From contig NZ_PGGN01000001.1 in assembly GCF_003010935.1 (NCBI RefSeq), positions 434,001-498,000 on the forward strand: a stretch of 64,000 nucleotides of DNA. The letters run 5' to 3'. The notes under the pieces are model-generated. The model did not search any database. It was not told where the DNA came from and saw only the letters and a program-made list of their open reading frames with translations. The DNA is from Phyllobacterium endophyticum (GTDB lineage Bacteria; Pseudomonadota; Alphaproteobacteria; Rhizobiales; Rhizobiaceae). Below are positions 38,579-47,948 of the stretch, piece by piece. A program made the position numbers and the translations under genes. The first letter of the stretch is position 1. Every line of letters starts with the position of its first letter.

Positions 38579-40000
38579 TCAAGCTTCGTTGAGGGCCTTT
38601 TCGGCGCGGCTCAAGCCCCACTGCAAAAGTTCGTCGGCCCGTTCTCCCGCTGCCGCTTCTGCGTAGCAGCGCAACTCCGGCGCATTGCCCGATGCGCGAT
38701 AGTGGATCACCTCGCCGGACGAAAGCACAATCCGGACACCGTCAATGGCATCGTTCTCCCTGATCGCGCCGAGATCCGCAAAGAAGCGTTCTCTGAGGCT
38801 TTCGTCGAGCAGGCTTCGTAGAAAAGGTCCGCTTCGGTTGGCGTCGACATGCTCGATTCGACCACTGCGCGTAAAGCGCTCGGGCATGGTCTGGAGGAGT
38901 TCGGACAGCGGGACACCTTGCTCGGCAGCCATTCCGAGAACAGCCAGAATGGGAAGCATGGCGTCGCGGGTCGGCAAGGCATCCACCAGTCCTGCATTTG
39001 TTGAAACGGGAGAACCTAACAGAACACCGCCATTGGCCTCGAAGCCAACAATGCGATCGTACCCATCCTGGCGCGCCTGCTCCATGCCCTCGATGACGTA
39101 TGGCGAACCGACGCGGGTGCGGTAGACCTTTGCAAACAGACCGCTGAGCTCGATCGCCGTGTTGGATGTAACGGGGGTGACGACCGCGTCCGCTTGCAGA
39201 AAACAAGCGGTCAGAAGCCCGACGCTGTCCCCGCGCAGGAACACACCCTGTTCATCGGCTATAAGAGGCCGGTCTGCATCTCCATCCGTCGAGACGAGGG
39301 CGTCCAGCTTGTATTTTTTGACAGCCGCATCCGCGAATTGCATGTCTTCCGCACGTAGAGCTTCGGTATCCACCGGCACAAAGACCTCTGAACGGGCGAG
39401 GGCAACGGCGTCGGCACCCAGTTCCTGCAGCACGGCCACGATCAAGTCGCGCGCAACCGAGCTGTGTTGATAAACGCCGATTCGCCGACCGGACAGGCTC
39501 CCGGACTTCAAAAGCGAGAGACACCGGCTGGTGTAGTTTTCCAGCGCATCGGGCGAAATCGCTAGGGGCTCGCTCGAAAGCGGGGGCGCTGCTGCTTCAA
39601 GGTCGAGGGTCGAAAGGATGCCAGCCTCGTCGCTCTTGTCGATTTCGCCGTCCGGGCGGTAAAACTTGAGACCGTTGCGATCTGCCGGAATATGGCTGCC
39701 CGTGACCATGATTGCCGCAACCTTGGCGCTCATTGCGCGGTATGCCAGCGCCGGTGTGGCAACCGGGCCGCAGTTCTCGACATCCATGCCGAATTTTCGT
39801 GCCGCAGCTATGCATGCAGCTGCCATCCGGGGACTGCTCGATCGCAGATCGTATCCGACGAGCAAAGGACCACCGGCAGAAATCCGGTGAGCGCTTTGCA
39901 TATGTTTGAGAAACGCCACCGTATAGGCGTGGCAAACTGAATCAGGCAGATCTGTTACAAGGCCGCGAAGCCCGCTCGTTCCAAACTTCAGACTTGTCAT
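38579..40000 (-). CDS. Phosphomannomutase/phosphoglucomutase
   Basis: 473 residues of the alpha-D-phosphohexomutase family. LKFGTSGLRG at the N-terminus, the phosphoserine loop MVTGSHIPADRNGLKF, the metal site STDGDADRPL, the sugar loop FEANGGVLLGS and the C-terminal phosphate loop RASGNAPELRCY are all seen. The active-site motif reads TGSHIP, as in a subgroup related to NoeK. It interconverts hexose-6- and hexose-1-phosphate for sugar nucleotide synthesis. The start at 40000 (MTSLKFG) is chosen because a GAAG ribosome site then lies nine bases upstream. Confidence 0.9.
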   Translation of the reverse strand: MTSLKFGTSGLRGLVTDLPDSVCHAYTVAFLKHMQSAHRISAGGPLLVGYDLRSSSPRMAAACIAAARKFGMDVENCGPVATPALAYRAMSAKVAAIMVTGSHIPADRNGLKFYRPDGEIDKSDEAGILSTLDLEAAAPPLSSEPLAISPDALENYTSRCLSLLKSGSLSGRRIGVYQHSSVARDLIVAVLQELGADAVALARSEVFVPVDTEALRAEDMQFADAAVKKYKLDALVSTDGDADRPLIADEQGVFLRGDSVGLLTACFLQADAVVTPVTSNTAIELSGLFAKVYRTRVGSPYVIEGMEQARQDGYDRIVGFEANGGVLLGSPVSTNAGLVDALPTRDAMLPILAVLGMAAEQGVPLSELLQTMPERFTRSGRIEHVDANRSGPFLRSLLDESLRERFFADLGAIRENDAIDGVRIVLSSGEVIHYRASGNAPELRCYAEAAAGERADELLQWGLSRAEKALNEA

Positions 40001-40137
40001 GGGCACCATCTTCTTCGGGCAACCGGAACCGCCGGGACCGCGAATTCGGCTTGAGGATTACTCGTGCCCGTGTAACGCTTTTGGCGTCAGATGACAACGA
40101 AAGCCACGGCGGGCTATCTAGACAAGGCAATGGAATG

Positions 40138-40725
40138 TCACTGTACATCGGGGGAACGCGCGATACGCCGGACCTCATCGGCAGCCGCTTCGAGAACATC
40201 CTGCGACATAGCGCCGTCTGACAGAACACGAGAGATAGTCACTGCGCCCACCATGAGCGACAATATGGCCATCGCCTTATGACGAGGCTCCACGCCCTCT
40301 GGCTCTGCCATCAGTTCGTCGAGGATCTGCAGATGAGCCTCGATTCCCTCTTGAAACGGGGCCCGTACCTCTTCGCTTTGACGTGCGGCGTCGGATCCAA
40401 GTGCCACCAGCGGGCACCCGTCGCTCCTTTCCTGCCGGTGGCCCTCTGACAGGTAGAACGCGACGACCGCTTCAAGCGGATCAGCACTATTCTCAGCTGC
40501 TGTCGACCATCTGCGGGTTGCACTCTCCATCGCCCGCTTTGATGCCTGCGCCGCCAGATCGTCTTTCGATTCGAACTGCTTGTAGAATCCGCCCTTCGTT
40601 AGGCCGGCACCTTTCATCAAATCCTTCAGCCCGATGCCGTCGAAACCATGCTCCCGGAAGAGCTGGCTTGCGACATTTATCACCGCCTCGCGATTTGCTT
40701 CCGCTTGGGCACGGCTCACACGCAT
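40138..40725 (-). CDS. TetR/AcrR-family regulator of the adjacent RND pump
   Basis: 195 residues. The N-terminal helix-turn-helix (ASQLFREHGFDGIGLKDLMKGAGLTKGGFYKQF) is typical of the TetR family; the Ala- and Glu-rich remainder is the ligand and dimer domain. It is divergent from the efflux operon across 92 bases that contain a perfect inverted repeat, so repression of its own gene and the pump is likely. The inducer is unknown. Confidence 0.92.
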   Translation of the reverse strand: MRVSRAQAEANREAVINVASQLFREHGFDGIGLKDLMKGAGLTKGGFYKQFESKDDLAAQASKRAMESATRRWSTAAENSADPLEAVVAFYLSEGHRQERSDGCPLVALGSDAARQSEEVRAPFQEGIEAHLQILDELMAEPEGVEPRHKAMAILSLMVGAVTISRVLSDGAMSQDVLEAAADEVRRIARSPDVQ

Positions 40726-40748
40726 TGTAATCTCCTTTTAGATTTCAT

Positions 40749-40788
40749 TTGACATCTATATATCATTTAGAGTTAGATCGCAATCTAA
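40749..40788 (+). promoter_or_regulatory. Promoter and TetR-type operator of the second RND operon
   Basis: TTGACA (40749-40754), 18 bases, then TTAGAT (40773-40778), which is also the left half of the perfect inverted repeat TTAGAT-CGCA-ATCTAA (40773-40788). A looser pair TTAGAT...ATCTAT lies just upstream (from 40738). A repressor at the palindrome would block the polymerase directly. Confidence 0.6.
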
Positions 40789-40817
40789 TTTGAACGCTGC
40801 GCCCGTCAAGAAGGTAA

Positions 40818-41942
40818 TTGAAGATGTCTCGCAAGTTTCTTTTCTCATTCATTGCCTTTCTGGCGGCAGCCGGCGTTGCGATAGTCGCGTTTGTTGCCGA
40901 GCCATTCGGAAAGACCGCGGAAGCCGCGGATCCCCGCATGACCCCGCCGCTTGTCAAGATTGTGAGGGCAAAGGCCTCCGAGGCAGCGGAGCGGACCTTC
41001 ACGGGGACCATCGCGGCACAGGTACAGAGCGATCTCGGGTTTCGTGTGCCTGGAAAGATCATCGAGCGTTACGTGGACGCTGGGGAGAAGGTCAAAGGTG
41101 GCGAGCCATTGATGCGTATCGATGAGACTGACCTGCGCCTTGGGCTCACGGCGAAACGCAATGCAGCCACCGCTGCGCGGGCGGTGTTCACGCAAGCCGA
41201 GGCCGACGAGCGGCGCTACGCCGCCCTCGTAAAGAATGGCTTGGCCGCCTCTCCCCAACGTTATGAGCAGGCAAGGACGGCGCTCGACACAGCTGCCGCA
41301 CAACTTGCTGCGGCCGAAGCCGACGCGCGGGTGGCCGAGAATGAGGCCACTTATTCGCTCTTGGTCGCTGACACAGATGGAACAGTGGTTGAGACTCTCG
41401 GCGAGCCTGGACAAGTGGTTGCAGCGGGACAGACGGTAGTCAGACTTGCCAAGGCCGGGGCCCGGGAAGCACTCGTCTGGCTGCCTGAATCGCTTCGGCT
41501 GGAGATCGGCGAAGTGGCGCGCGCCAGGGTGTACGGAAATGAGGCGGAGGAAGGACGGGCACAGCTTCGCCAGATGTCAGACGCTGCAGACCCTCAGACG
41601 CGCACTTACGAGGCACGCTGGCTTCTGGAGGGGGCGGCGGCTTCGGCTCCGCTTGGCGCGACAGTGACGATAAGTGTTCCAAACAAAAACACTCAGTTGC
41701 TTGCACTCATCCCGATTGGCGCAGTGCTGGATGACGGCAGTCGAACCGGCGTGTGGGTGTTCGAAGAGAATTCATCGCGTGTCCACTTCAGGCCGGTGAA
41801 GATCGAACGCATCGGCGAGGCGGACGCAGTGGTTTCAAGCCTGAAGGCAGGCGAGCCGGTCGTCGCGCTCGGGGCCCACCTGCTCGTCGACGGCGCGAGC
41901 GTCCGGACCAAGGCGGAACTAACCGGAGCGGCGAACCAGTGA
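40818..41942 (+). CDS. RND efflux periplasmic adaptor
   Basis: 374 residues. An N-terminal hydrophobic segment (FLFSFIAFLAAAGVAIVAFVA) serves as signal or anchor. There are lipoyl halves (KIIERYVDAGEKVKGGEPLM and the later TDGTVVETLGEPGQVVAAGQ), an Ala/Glu-rich coiled hairpin between them, and beta-barrel sheets after. It bridges the permease that follows and an outer-membrane channel. Its stop codon overlaps the permease start by three bases (GTGA), so the two are coupled. Confidence 0.92.
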   Translation: MKMSRKFLFSFIAFLAAAGVAIVAFVAEPFGKTAEAADPRMTPPLVKIVRAKASEAAERTFTGTIAAQVQSDLGFRVPGKIIERYVDAGEKVKGGEPLMRIDETDLRLGLTAKRNAATAARAVFTQAEADERRYAALVKNGLAASPQRYEQARTALDTAAAQLAAAEADARVAENEATYSLLVADTDGTVVETLGEPGQVVAAGQTVVRLAKAGAREALVWLPESLRLEIGEVARARVYGNEAEEGRAQLRQMSDAADPQTRTYEARWLLEGAAASAPLGATVTISVPNKNTQLLALIPIGAVLDDGSRTGVWVFEENSSRVHFRPVKIERIGEADAVVSSLKAGEPVVALGAHLLVDGASVRTKAELTGAANQ

Positions 41943-44900
41943 ATCTCAACCTTTCAGCTCTGGCCGTCCGCGAGCGGGCCGTCACCTTGTTCTTCATCCT
42001 CCTTCTGGCCGCCGCGGGCATCTACGCCTTCGTCAAACTCGGACGCGCAGAGGATCCCTCCTTCACCATCAAGACTATGACAGTGACAGCTGTCTGGCCG
42101 GGGGCAACAGCGCGCGAGATGCAGGATCTTGTCGCCGAGCCACTTGAGAAGCGGCTCCAGGAACTGACCTATTACGATCGTGTCGAGACGACCACACGGC
42201 CGGGCTATGCGTTTTTGACCGTCACTTTGAAGGATAGTATGCCGCCTGATGAGGTGGAGGAGGAGTTCTACCAGGCCCGCAAAAAGCTTGGAGACGAGGC
42301 TCGCAACCTGCCGAAAGGTGTTCTCGGACCTTTTGTCAACGACGAGTATTCCGACGTGAGCTTCGCTCTTTATGCGTTGAAGGCCAAGGGAATGCCTATG
42401 CGCGAGCTCGCGCGGCAGGCCGAACTGATCCGGCAGGATCTTCTGCACGTACCGGGCATCAAGAAGATCAATATTCTCGGAGAGCGTCCTGAACAGATCT
42501 TCGTCGAATTCTCCTATGCGAAGCTGACTACCCTTGGAATCTCGGTACAGGACATCGCTGCCGCTTTGCAGAGGCAAAACACGGTCACCCCCGCGGGCTC
42601 GATCGACACAAAGGGGCCTCAGGTATTCATGCGCTTCGATGGTGCATATGCTGGCGTCCAGGCGATCGCCGATACACCCATCGTCGCTGGTGGACGCACG
42701 TTGAAGCTTTCGGATTTGGCAGAAGTGCGGCGCGGCTATGAAGACCCTGCTACCTACCTCATCCGCCATGAGGGTGATCCGGCCATCATGCTGGGCGCAG
42801 TCATGCAGCAGGGCTGGAATGGTCTCGAACTCGGCAAGGCACTCGAGGAAAGGTCTGCCGCAATCGCTCGAAACCTCCCGCTGGGCATGACGCTCGCGAA
42901 GGTCAGCGATCAGGCGGTGAACATCGAAGCTGCCGTTGGCGAGTTCATGATGAAATTCGCCATGGCCCTCGGGGTCGTATTGCTCGTCAGTCTCATCAGT
43001 CTTGGTTGGCGGGTGGGAATCGTGGTTGCCCTCGCGGTTCCGCTCACGCTTGCCGTCGTCTTCCTCATAATGCTGGAAACCGGCAGGTTCTTCGATCGGA
43101 TCACACTGGGCGCGCTGATTCTGGCGCTGGGACTTCTCGTTGATGACGCCATCATCGCCATCGAGGTGATGGTCGTGAAGATGGAAGAAGGAATGGACCG
43201 CATCAAGGCGGCCGCATACGCATGGAGCCATACGGCAGCGCCGATGCTGTCGGGAACTCTCGTAACGATAATCGGCCTGATGCCGGTTGGCTTCGCGCGG
43301 TCCACCGCGGGTGAATATGCGGGGAATATCTTCTGGGTCGTGGGTTTCGCCCTGATTGTCTCCTGGGTCGTCGCGGTGATCTTCACGCCGTATCTGGGCG
43401 TCAGGATGCTGCCTGAGATCAAGGCAGTCGAAGGTGGCCATCAAGCCATTTACGATACTCCCAACTACCGCCGTCTGCGTGCGCTCATCGAACTTGCAGT
43501 TCGCCACAAGTTCATGACATGCGCTTTGGTCGGCATCGCTATGGCCGTTTCCGTGGCCGGGATGGCAGGCGTCAAACAACAATTCTTCCCGACGTCGGAT
43601 CGCCCGGAGGTTCTGGTCGAGGTCCGCATGCCCCAAGGCACGAGCATCGGGACGACGACGGTCGCGGTCGAGAAGGTCGAAAGCTGGCTTCAACACCAGC
43701 CCGAGGCGACAACCGTCACGAGCTATGTCGGCCAAGGTGCTCCTCGCTTCTTTTTTGCCATGGCGCCGGAATTGCCAGATCCCGCTTTTGCCAAGATTGT
43801 CGTACTCACACCTGATGCCACCGCGCGCGAAGCCTTGAAACAGCGCCTTCGAGCTGCCGTTTCGGACGGATTGGTCCCAGAAGCCTATGTTCGGGTCACG
43901 CAGCTTGTGTTTGGCCCCTACACTCCGTTTCCTGTCGAGTTTCGGATCATGGGCCCTGATTCCGGCGAATTATACGAAATCTCACGGAAGGCTCTCGATA
44001 TCATGAAAGGCGTGCCGGACGTCCGCCAGGCGAACCGTGACTGGGGCAATCGAACGCCGGTCCTTCGTTTCACCCCTGACCAGGACCGCCTCAACGGTAT
44101 CGGCCTTTCGCCGGTGGAAGCTTCCCAGCAGATGCAACTGTTGTTGACGGGTATCCCCATTACGCAGATACGCGAAGATATCCGCAATGTGCCGGTCGTC
44201 GGTCGCAGTGCCGGTGAGAACCGGCTTGATCCTTCAAGACTGGCAGACTTTTCGCTGATGAGCAGGAATGGCCGGCAAATCCCGCTCGATCAGATCGGCC
44301 GTTCCGAAATCAGGTTGGAAGGGCCCGTCATGAAGCGCCGCGACCGGACACCGGTTGTCACGATCCGTTCGGACATCAATGAAAAGGCGCAACCACCCGA
44401 AGTCTCCCAAAAGGTTCTGAAGGCGCTTCAGCCGCTGATCGCCTCGCTTCCCGCGGGCTATCGCATCGAGATGGGTGGAAATATCGAGGAGTCGCTCAAG
44501 GCCAACGCTGCCCTCGTCAAGATTTTCCCGGTGATGATCGCCGCCATGTTGTTCGTTATCATCCTCCAGGTCCGTAGCCTTTCAACCATGACCATGGTCA
44601 TGATGACGGCGCCGCTGGGCCTCGCCGGCGTGGTGCCGGTGCTTCTTCTTTTCAATCAGCCCTTTGGCTTCAACGCCATCCTCGGGTTGATCGGACTGGC
44701 TGGAATCCTGATGCGTAACACCTTGATTCTGACGGAACAGATCAAGGAGAATCAGGCAGCCGGTCTCGACGACTACCACGCGGTCATCGAGGCAACGGTG
44801 CAGCGGACGCGACCTGTCATCTTGACTGCACTTGCGGCCGTCCTGGCCTTCATTCCACTTACCCATTCGGTGTTCTGGGGATCGATGGCATACACGCTGA

Positions 44901-45049
44901 TTGGCGGAACAGCCGTAGGTACCGTGATGATCCTCCTCTTTCTTCCCGCTCTTTACGCAGCATGGTTTCGCATCAGTCCGGCGAAGAAAAACGACGAGCG
45001 GGAAACGATTGGGGAATCGCCTATGAAAGCGGCAATCGCTGCCGAGTAG
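41939..45049 (+). CDS. RND efflux permease
   Basis: 1036 residues from GTG at 41939. It begins with NLNLSALAVRERAVTLFFILLL, the usual first helix; a 62-residue upstream reading is out of place and rejected. The fourth helix has LALGLLVDDAIIAIEVM with the proton-relay Asp pair. The protein resembles the TriC/MexK-like branch (start SALAVRERAVTLF, sequence GRAEDPSFTIKTM). No outer-membrane channel gene is adjacent. It exports toxic or hydrophobic compounds of unknown identity under control of the divergent TetR protein. Confidence 0.93.
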   Translation: MNLNLSALAVRERAVTLFFILLLAAAGIYAFVKLGRAEDPSFTIKTMTVTAVWPGATAREMQDLVAEPLEKRLQELTYYDRVETTTRPGYAFLTVTLKDSMPPDEVEEEFYQARKKLGDEARNLPKGVLGPFVNDEYSDVSFALYALKAKGMPMRELARQAELIRQDLLHVPGIKKINILGERPEQIFVEFSYAKLTTLGISVQDIAAALQRQNTVTPAGSIDTKGPQVFMRFDGAYAGVQAIADTPIVAGGRTLKLSDLAEVRRGYEDPATYLIRHEGDPAIMLGAVMQQGWNGLELGKALEERSAAIARNLPLGMTLAKVSDQAVNIEAAVGEFMMKFAMALGVVLLVSLISLGWRVGIVVALAVPLTLAVVFLIMLETGRFFDRITLGALILALGLLVDDAIIAIEVMVVKMEEGMDRIKAAAYAWSHTAAPMLSGTLVTIIGLMPVGFARSTAGEYAGNIFWVVGFALIVSWVVAVIFTPYLGVRMLPEIKAVEGGHQAIYDTPNYRRLRALIELAVRHKFMTCALVGIAMAVSVAGMAGVKQQFFPTSDRPEVLVEVRMPQGTSIGTTTVAVEKVESWLQHQPEATTVTSYVGQGAPRFFFAMAPELPDPAFAKIVVLTPDATAREALKQRLRAAVSDGLVPEAYVRVTQLVFGPYTPFPVEFRIMGPDSGELYEISRKALDIMKGVPDVRQANRDWGNRTPVLRFTPDQDRLNGIGLSPVEASQQMQLLLTGIPITQIREDIRNVPVVGRSAGENRLDPSRLADFSLMSRNGRQIPLDQIGRSEIRLEGPVMKRRDRTPVVTIRSDINEKAQPPEVSQKVLKALQPLIASLPAGYRIEMGGNIEESLKANAALVKIFPVMIAAMLFVIILQVRSLSTMTMVMMTAPLGLAGVVPVLLLFNQPFGFNAILGLIGLAGILMRNTLILTEQIKENQAAGLDDYHAVIEATVQRTRPVILTALAAVLAFIPLTHSVFWGSMAYTLIGGTAVGTVMILLFLPALYAAWFRISPAKKNDERETIGESPMKAAIAAE

Positions 45050-45208
45050 GCACTGTCGAGAGCAGATGGATCTTCGATTGTGTGTCGGCCTGGAAACCGG
45101 GGCAACAGGATAAGCGCCGCTTGACCGGGGATCCGCGCCGGAATGGCGCCTGACAATGGATTGTCTTATCAGGCTTGCTGAGTACAGACTTCGTGAGAAA
45201 AATCGAAG

Positions 45209-45282
45209 TGGCTGGGGAACCTGGATTCGAACCAGGACTAACGGAGTCAGAGTCCGTGGGTCTACCGTTAACCTATTCCCCA
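45209..45282 (-). tRNA. tRNA-Gln (anticodon CTG)
   Basis: 74 bases on the minus strand, ending in GCCA. Acceptor TGGGGAA pairs with TTCCCCA; the anticodon stem ACGGA/TCCGT encloses loop CTCTGAC with anticodon CTG; the T-arm is CCTGG-TTCGAAT-CCAGG. It lies after the RND operon and reads toward it. Confidence 0.96.
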
Positions 45283-45377
45283 AAAAGCTGGCAGCATTGG
45301 CCGGTGCGGGTCGTCATATAGTTGAATTCCACCCAGATGCAAACCCCTGATCTCAAGTTTTTTGGAGATGCCTGTTC

Positions 45378-46136
45378 CTAGCGTAACAATGATCTTGTCG
45401 TGGGAGAGAGCCGGGCGACGATCGGATGCGCCAGGACATAGGTCTCCAGCCGCGGCAATTCTGCCCGCCAGGCAGGGTTATCACGCAACGCTCGGGCGAA
45501 TGCCGATTGTGCGTGAAGTGACTCGAATCGCGAGAAGACGATAACGACATTCTCGCCCTCGCGTATCGGCAGGCGCGTGAATGTATTGGGGCTGTGCTCG
45601 GAAGCGAATGTCGCAATCGTGTGGTTTCCGGCGGCGCGCAGAAGCGGTGCAAGGACTTCCTCATGGAAGTCCAGGAATCCCGCTTCGGCAGGAGCCTGAA
45701 GCCGATAGGTCACGGTCTCGATGATGGAATGCGGTAAACTGCCCAAGGCAAGGTCGCCGCGGTCTCGAGGGAGCGTAAAGCCACTGGCCGCACGGGCGGG
45801 ATGCAGCAGAAGAACATCATCGGAGTCGATCATCGTGGCGTTGGCCGCATTGCGGTGAGCTCTCCAGACCGGGCCGTCGTAGAATGCTGTCAGCGCTTGG
45901 CGGCGTGCCTCCATGCCGGAGAATCCCCGCAACCAGACGAACGCATCGGGGTCATCGGCGTCCCGAAACTGGCCGACGATCGTCATCCCGCATGTTTCCT
46001 GACCTTCAAGAAAATGGGTTTCGAACAGCGAAATCAGGTCGTCTCGCCGCCCAGGATGCAGCGTGTAGCGGCGGAGCTCAATGATGGGGCTGTGGACGTC
46101 GCCCATCGATATAGGCGCAGGTTCCAAGACGGTCAC
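45378..46136 (-). CDS. NIPSNAP family protein
   Basis: 252 residues forming two ferredoxin-like NIPSNAP modules (about 18-110 and 135-240). The first begins with IIELRRYTLHPGRRDDLISLFE and holds FVWLRGF. The family has no settled biochemical role. The start is GTG at 46136, with GGAGGAG seven bases upstream, a very strong ribosome site. It is divergent from a TetR-type gene across about 100 bases that carry two copies of a palindrome, so the two genes probably form a regulator-target pair. Confidence 0.85.
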   Translation of the reverse strand: MTVLEPAPISMGDVHSPIIELRRYTLHPGRRDDLISLFETHFLEGQETCGMTIVGQFRDADDPDAFVWLRGFSGMEARRQALTAFYDGPVWRAHRNAANATMIDSDDVLLLHPARAASGFTLPRDRGDLALGSLPHSIIETVTYRLQAPAEAGFLDFHEEVLAPLLRAAGNHTIATFASEHSPNTFTRLPIREGENVVIVFSRFESLHAQSAFARALRDNPAWRAELPRLETYVLAHPIVARLSPTTRSLLR

Positions 46137-46159
46137 GTTAATTCTCCTCCCGGAAAAAC

Positions 46160-46177
46160 AAACAGGTCATCCTGTTT
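46160..46177. promoter_or_regulatory. TetR operator copy 1
   Basis: AAACAGG-TCAT-CCTGTTT, a perfect 7-4-7 inverted repeat between the NIPSNAP gene and the TetR gene. A second copy with the same layout starts 27 bases later. Confidence 0.7.
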
Positions 46178-46186
46178 ACTAAACTA

Positions 46187-46204
46187 AAACCGGTTGTCCT
46201 GTTT
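46187..46204. promoter_or_regulatory. TetR operator copy 2
   Basis: AAACCGG-TTGT-CCTGTTT, the same 7-4-7 layout with one mismatched pair. It lies 27 bases from copy 1, centre to centre, and about 35 bases before the TetR start codon. Confidence 0.65.
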
Positions 46205-46238
46205 TGTCAATGCGTTATTGTTCACCGGGAGGTTCATC

Positions 46239-46847
46239 ATGAAGCAGGAAACCGCCGAACGGCCGAAACGCATCAATAATCCGCAAGGCATGCGTGCGCG
46301 AATTCTCGACGTTGCCGCCGATCTTTTCCAACGAAACGGATATAACGCAACAAGCGTGCACGACGTCGTTCGTGGTGCAGCCACCACCGGGGGCGCACTG
46401 CACCATCATTTTGCGACAAAGAAGGCACTTGGTCTTGCTGTCATCGCCGAACGTGTGGCCAGGGAGGTAGACGAGACCGCAATCCAGCCCATCGCCACCG
46501 CTCCGTCGGCGGCCGCGGGTATTCGCACGGTATTCAATGGCGTTGCCGATGTGCTTGAACGTAATCGGGCCGTGTCGGGCTGCCCTCTCAATAACCTGGC
46601 ATTGGAGCTATCGCTGGCAGACGCGGACTTTCGCGAGGCGGTGAACGCAGTCTTCGACCGCTGGCGGGCGGCACTCTCGTCCCGGTTGCGGGCCGACAGA
46701 CCGGATCTCGATGCATCGCGGTCACATGATCTCGCGACATTGGTGGTCGCGAGCTACTCCGGCGCCATGGCCATGGCCAAGGCCAGCCAGAGTGCTGAAC
46801 CGCTGCGGGCATGCGCCAAGCAGTTGCAAACCCTCTTCGCTTCCTGA
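46239..46847 (+). CDS. TetR/AcrR-family regulator
   Basis: 202 residues from ATG at 46239, with GGGAGG ten bases upstream. The helix-turn-helix (AADLFQRNGYNATSVHDVVRGAATTGGALHHHFATK) is clear; the rest is the ligand domain, with CPLNNLALELS typical of the TetR_C group of YxaF/LmrA-like proteins. It probably controls the NIPSNAP gene and itself via the tandem palindromes. The ligand is unknown. Confidence 0.92.
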   Translation: MKQETAERPKRINNPQGMRARILDVAADLFQRNGYNATSVHDVVRGAATTGGALHHHFATKKALGLAVIAERVAREVDETAIQPIATAPSAAAGIRTVFNGVADVLERNRAVSGCPLNNLALELSLADADFREAVNAVFDRWRAALSSRLRADRPDLDASRSHDLATLVVASYSGAMAMAKASQSAEPLRACAKQLQTLFAS

Positions 46848-46937
46848 ACTTTTTCGACAGCCGCGCTTTTTGGCTGGATTGGCGGCAAGAAATAGCCCAA
46901 AGCAATCGAAAAACCTTTCGATTCAGGAAACGATCCG

Positions 46938-47888
46938 ATGATTACTGCCCCGGCGCGCTTTGCCAGCGCGTCCATCTCGTCAGCCGCGCGCAGCGGCGTG
47001 CTGCTCATGCTTCTCGGCATGCTCATGTTCTCGCTCAACGACGTCATGGGGAAATGGCTCGTCTCCACCTATTCCGTGGGACAGGTGGTTTTCATCCGCA
47101 GCGTCGCAGCGCTCGTCGTGCTCGCGCCGTTTCTCTGGTTTAGTGGCCCGGCAAAAATCATTCAGGTGGATCGCCCGTGGCTGCAGGCTGCGCGCGTAGT
47201 TCTTTCCACGGCAGAAGTCTTTGCCTTCTATTTCGCTGTTGTCTATCTGCCGTTGGCCGATGTCATGACCTATTGGCTTGCCGCACCCATCTATGTGGCG
47301 GCGGTCTCGCCTTTCGTGTTGAAGGAGCCCGTGGGCTGGAGGCGCTGGACGGCCATCATCGTCGGCTTCATAGGCGTGGTGATTGCGCTTGAGCCCTCGT
47401 CGCAGGCGCTGACGCCACAGGCGATCATCTCCATACTGGGCAGCATGTTCTTTGCCTTCATGCTGCTGCTTGGCCGTTCGCTCCGCGGCACGCCGGACAC
47501 GACGCTGGTCTTCTGGCAAATCATTGGCGCTGGGCTTGCCGGGTTGGTTGCCGTCACTTTCGAGTGGACGCCGGTCAGCCTGCGCGACGTCTTCCTGTTG
47601 GCATTGCTTGGCGTTGTAGCCATGCTCGCGCATGTTCTCGTCAACCGCGCATTGAAGCTCGCCGACGCTGCAACCGTCGCGCCCCTGCAATATACTCTGC
47701 TCTTCTGGGCGATCCTCTTCGGGTGGCTGGTGTTTGGAGACGTGCCGCGCGTGTCGATGCTGGTTGGTTCGGGCTTTATCGTCGCCTCTGGACTGTTCAT
47801 CTTCTTCCGCGAACAGCAGTTGAAGCGTGAGGGACGGATGAAGGCACCGGCCGAAACCGTGGTCACGGGATCGGGTGAAGGCCCCTGA
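46938..47888 (+). CDS. DMT-family (EamA) transporter
   Basis: 316 residues with ten hydrophobic segments in two EamA halves (first about 18-145, second about 160-290). It begins with GVLLMLLGMLMFSLNDVMGKWL, as is common for this group of drug/metabolite exporters of Hyphomicrobiales. The substrate is unknown. It lies 90 bases after the TetR gene on the same strand and may be co-transcribed with it. Confidence 0.88.
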   Translation: MITAPARFASASISSAARSGVLLMLLGMLMFSLNDVMGKWLVSTYSVGQVVFIRSVAALVVLAPFLWFSGPAKIIQVDRPWLQAARVVLSTAEVFAFYFAVVYLPLADVMTYWLAAPIYVAAVSPFVLKEPVGWRRWTAIIVGFIGVVIALEPSSQALTPQAIISILGSMFFAFMLLLGRSLRGTPDTTLVFWQIIGAGLAGLVAVTFEWTPVSLRDVFLLALLGVVAMLAHVLVNRALKLADAATVAPLQYTLLFWAILFGWLVFGDVPRVSMLVGSGFIVASGLFIFFREQQLKREGRMKAPAETVVTGSGEGP

Positions 47889-47948
47889 TCGGCATACGCC
47901 ACATACCGGAGCAGAACTCTACCAGCTTCGAAGTGCGGAAAAGAGTTT

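Noticed and set aside
41954-43735. 593-codon open frame on the minus strand inside the RND permease
   Set aside because: Fully antisense to a well-recognised permease; composition rich in Arg, Asp and His is typical of a shadow frame in GC-rich DNA.
40138-45049. Possible composite transposon around the second RND operon
   Set aside because: No transposase, no terminal inverted repeats and no target duplications are visible.
45156-45350. Short open frame covering the tRNA-Gln region
   Set aside because: It runs across a complete tRNA on the other strand and has no protein similarity.
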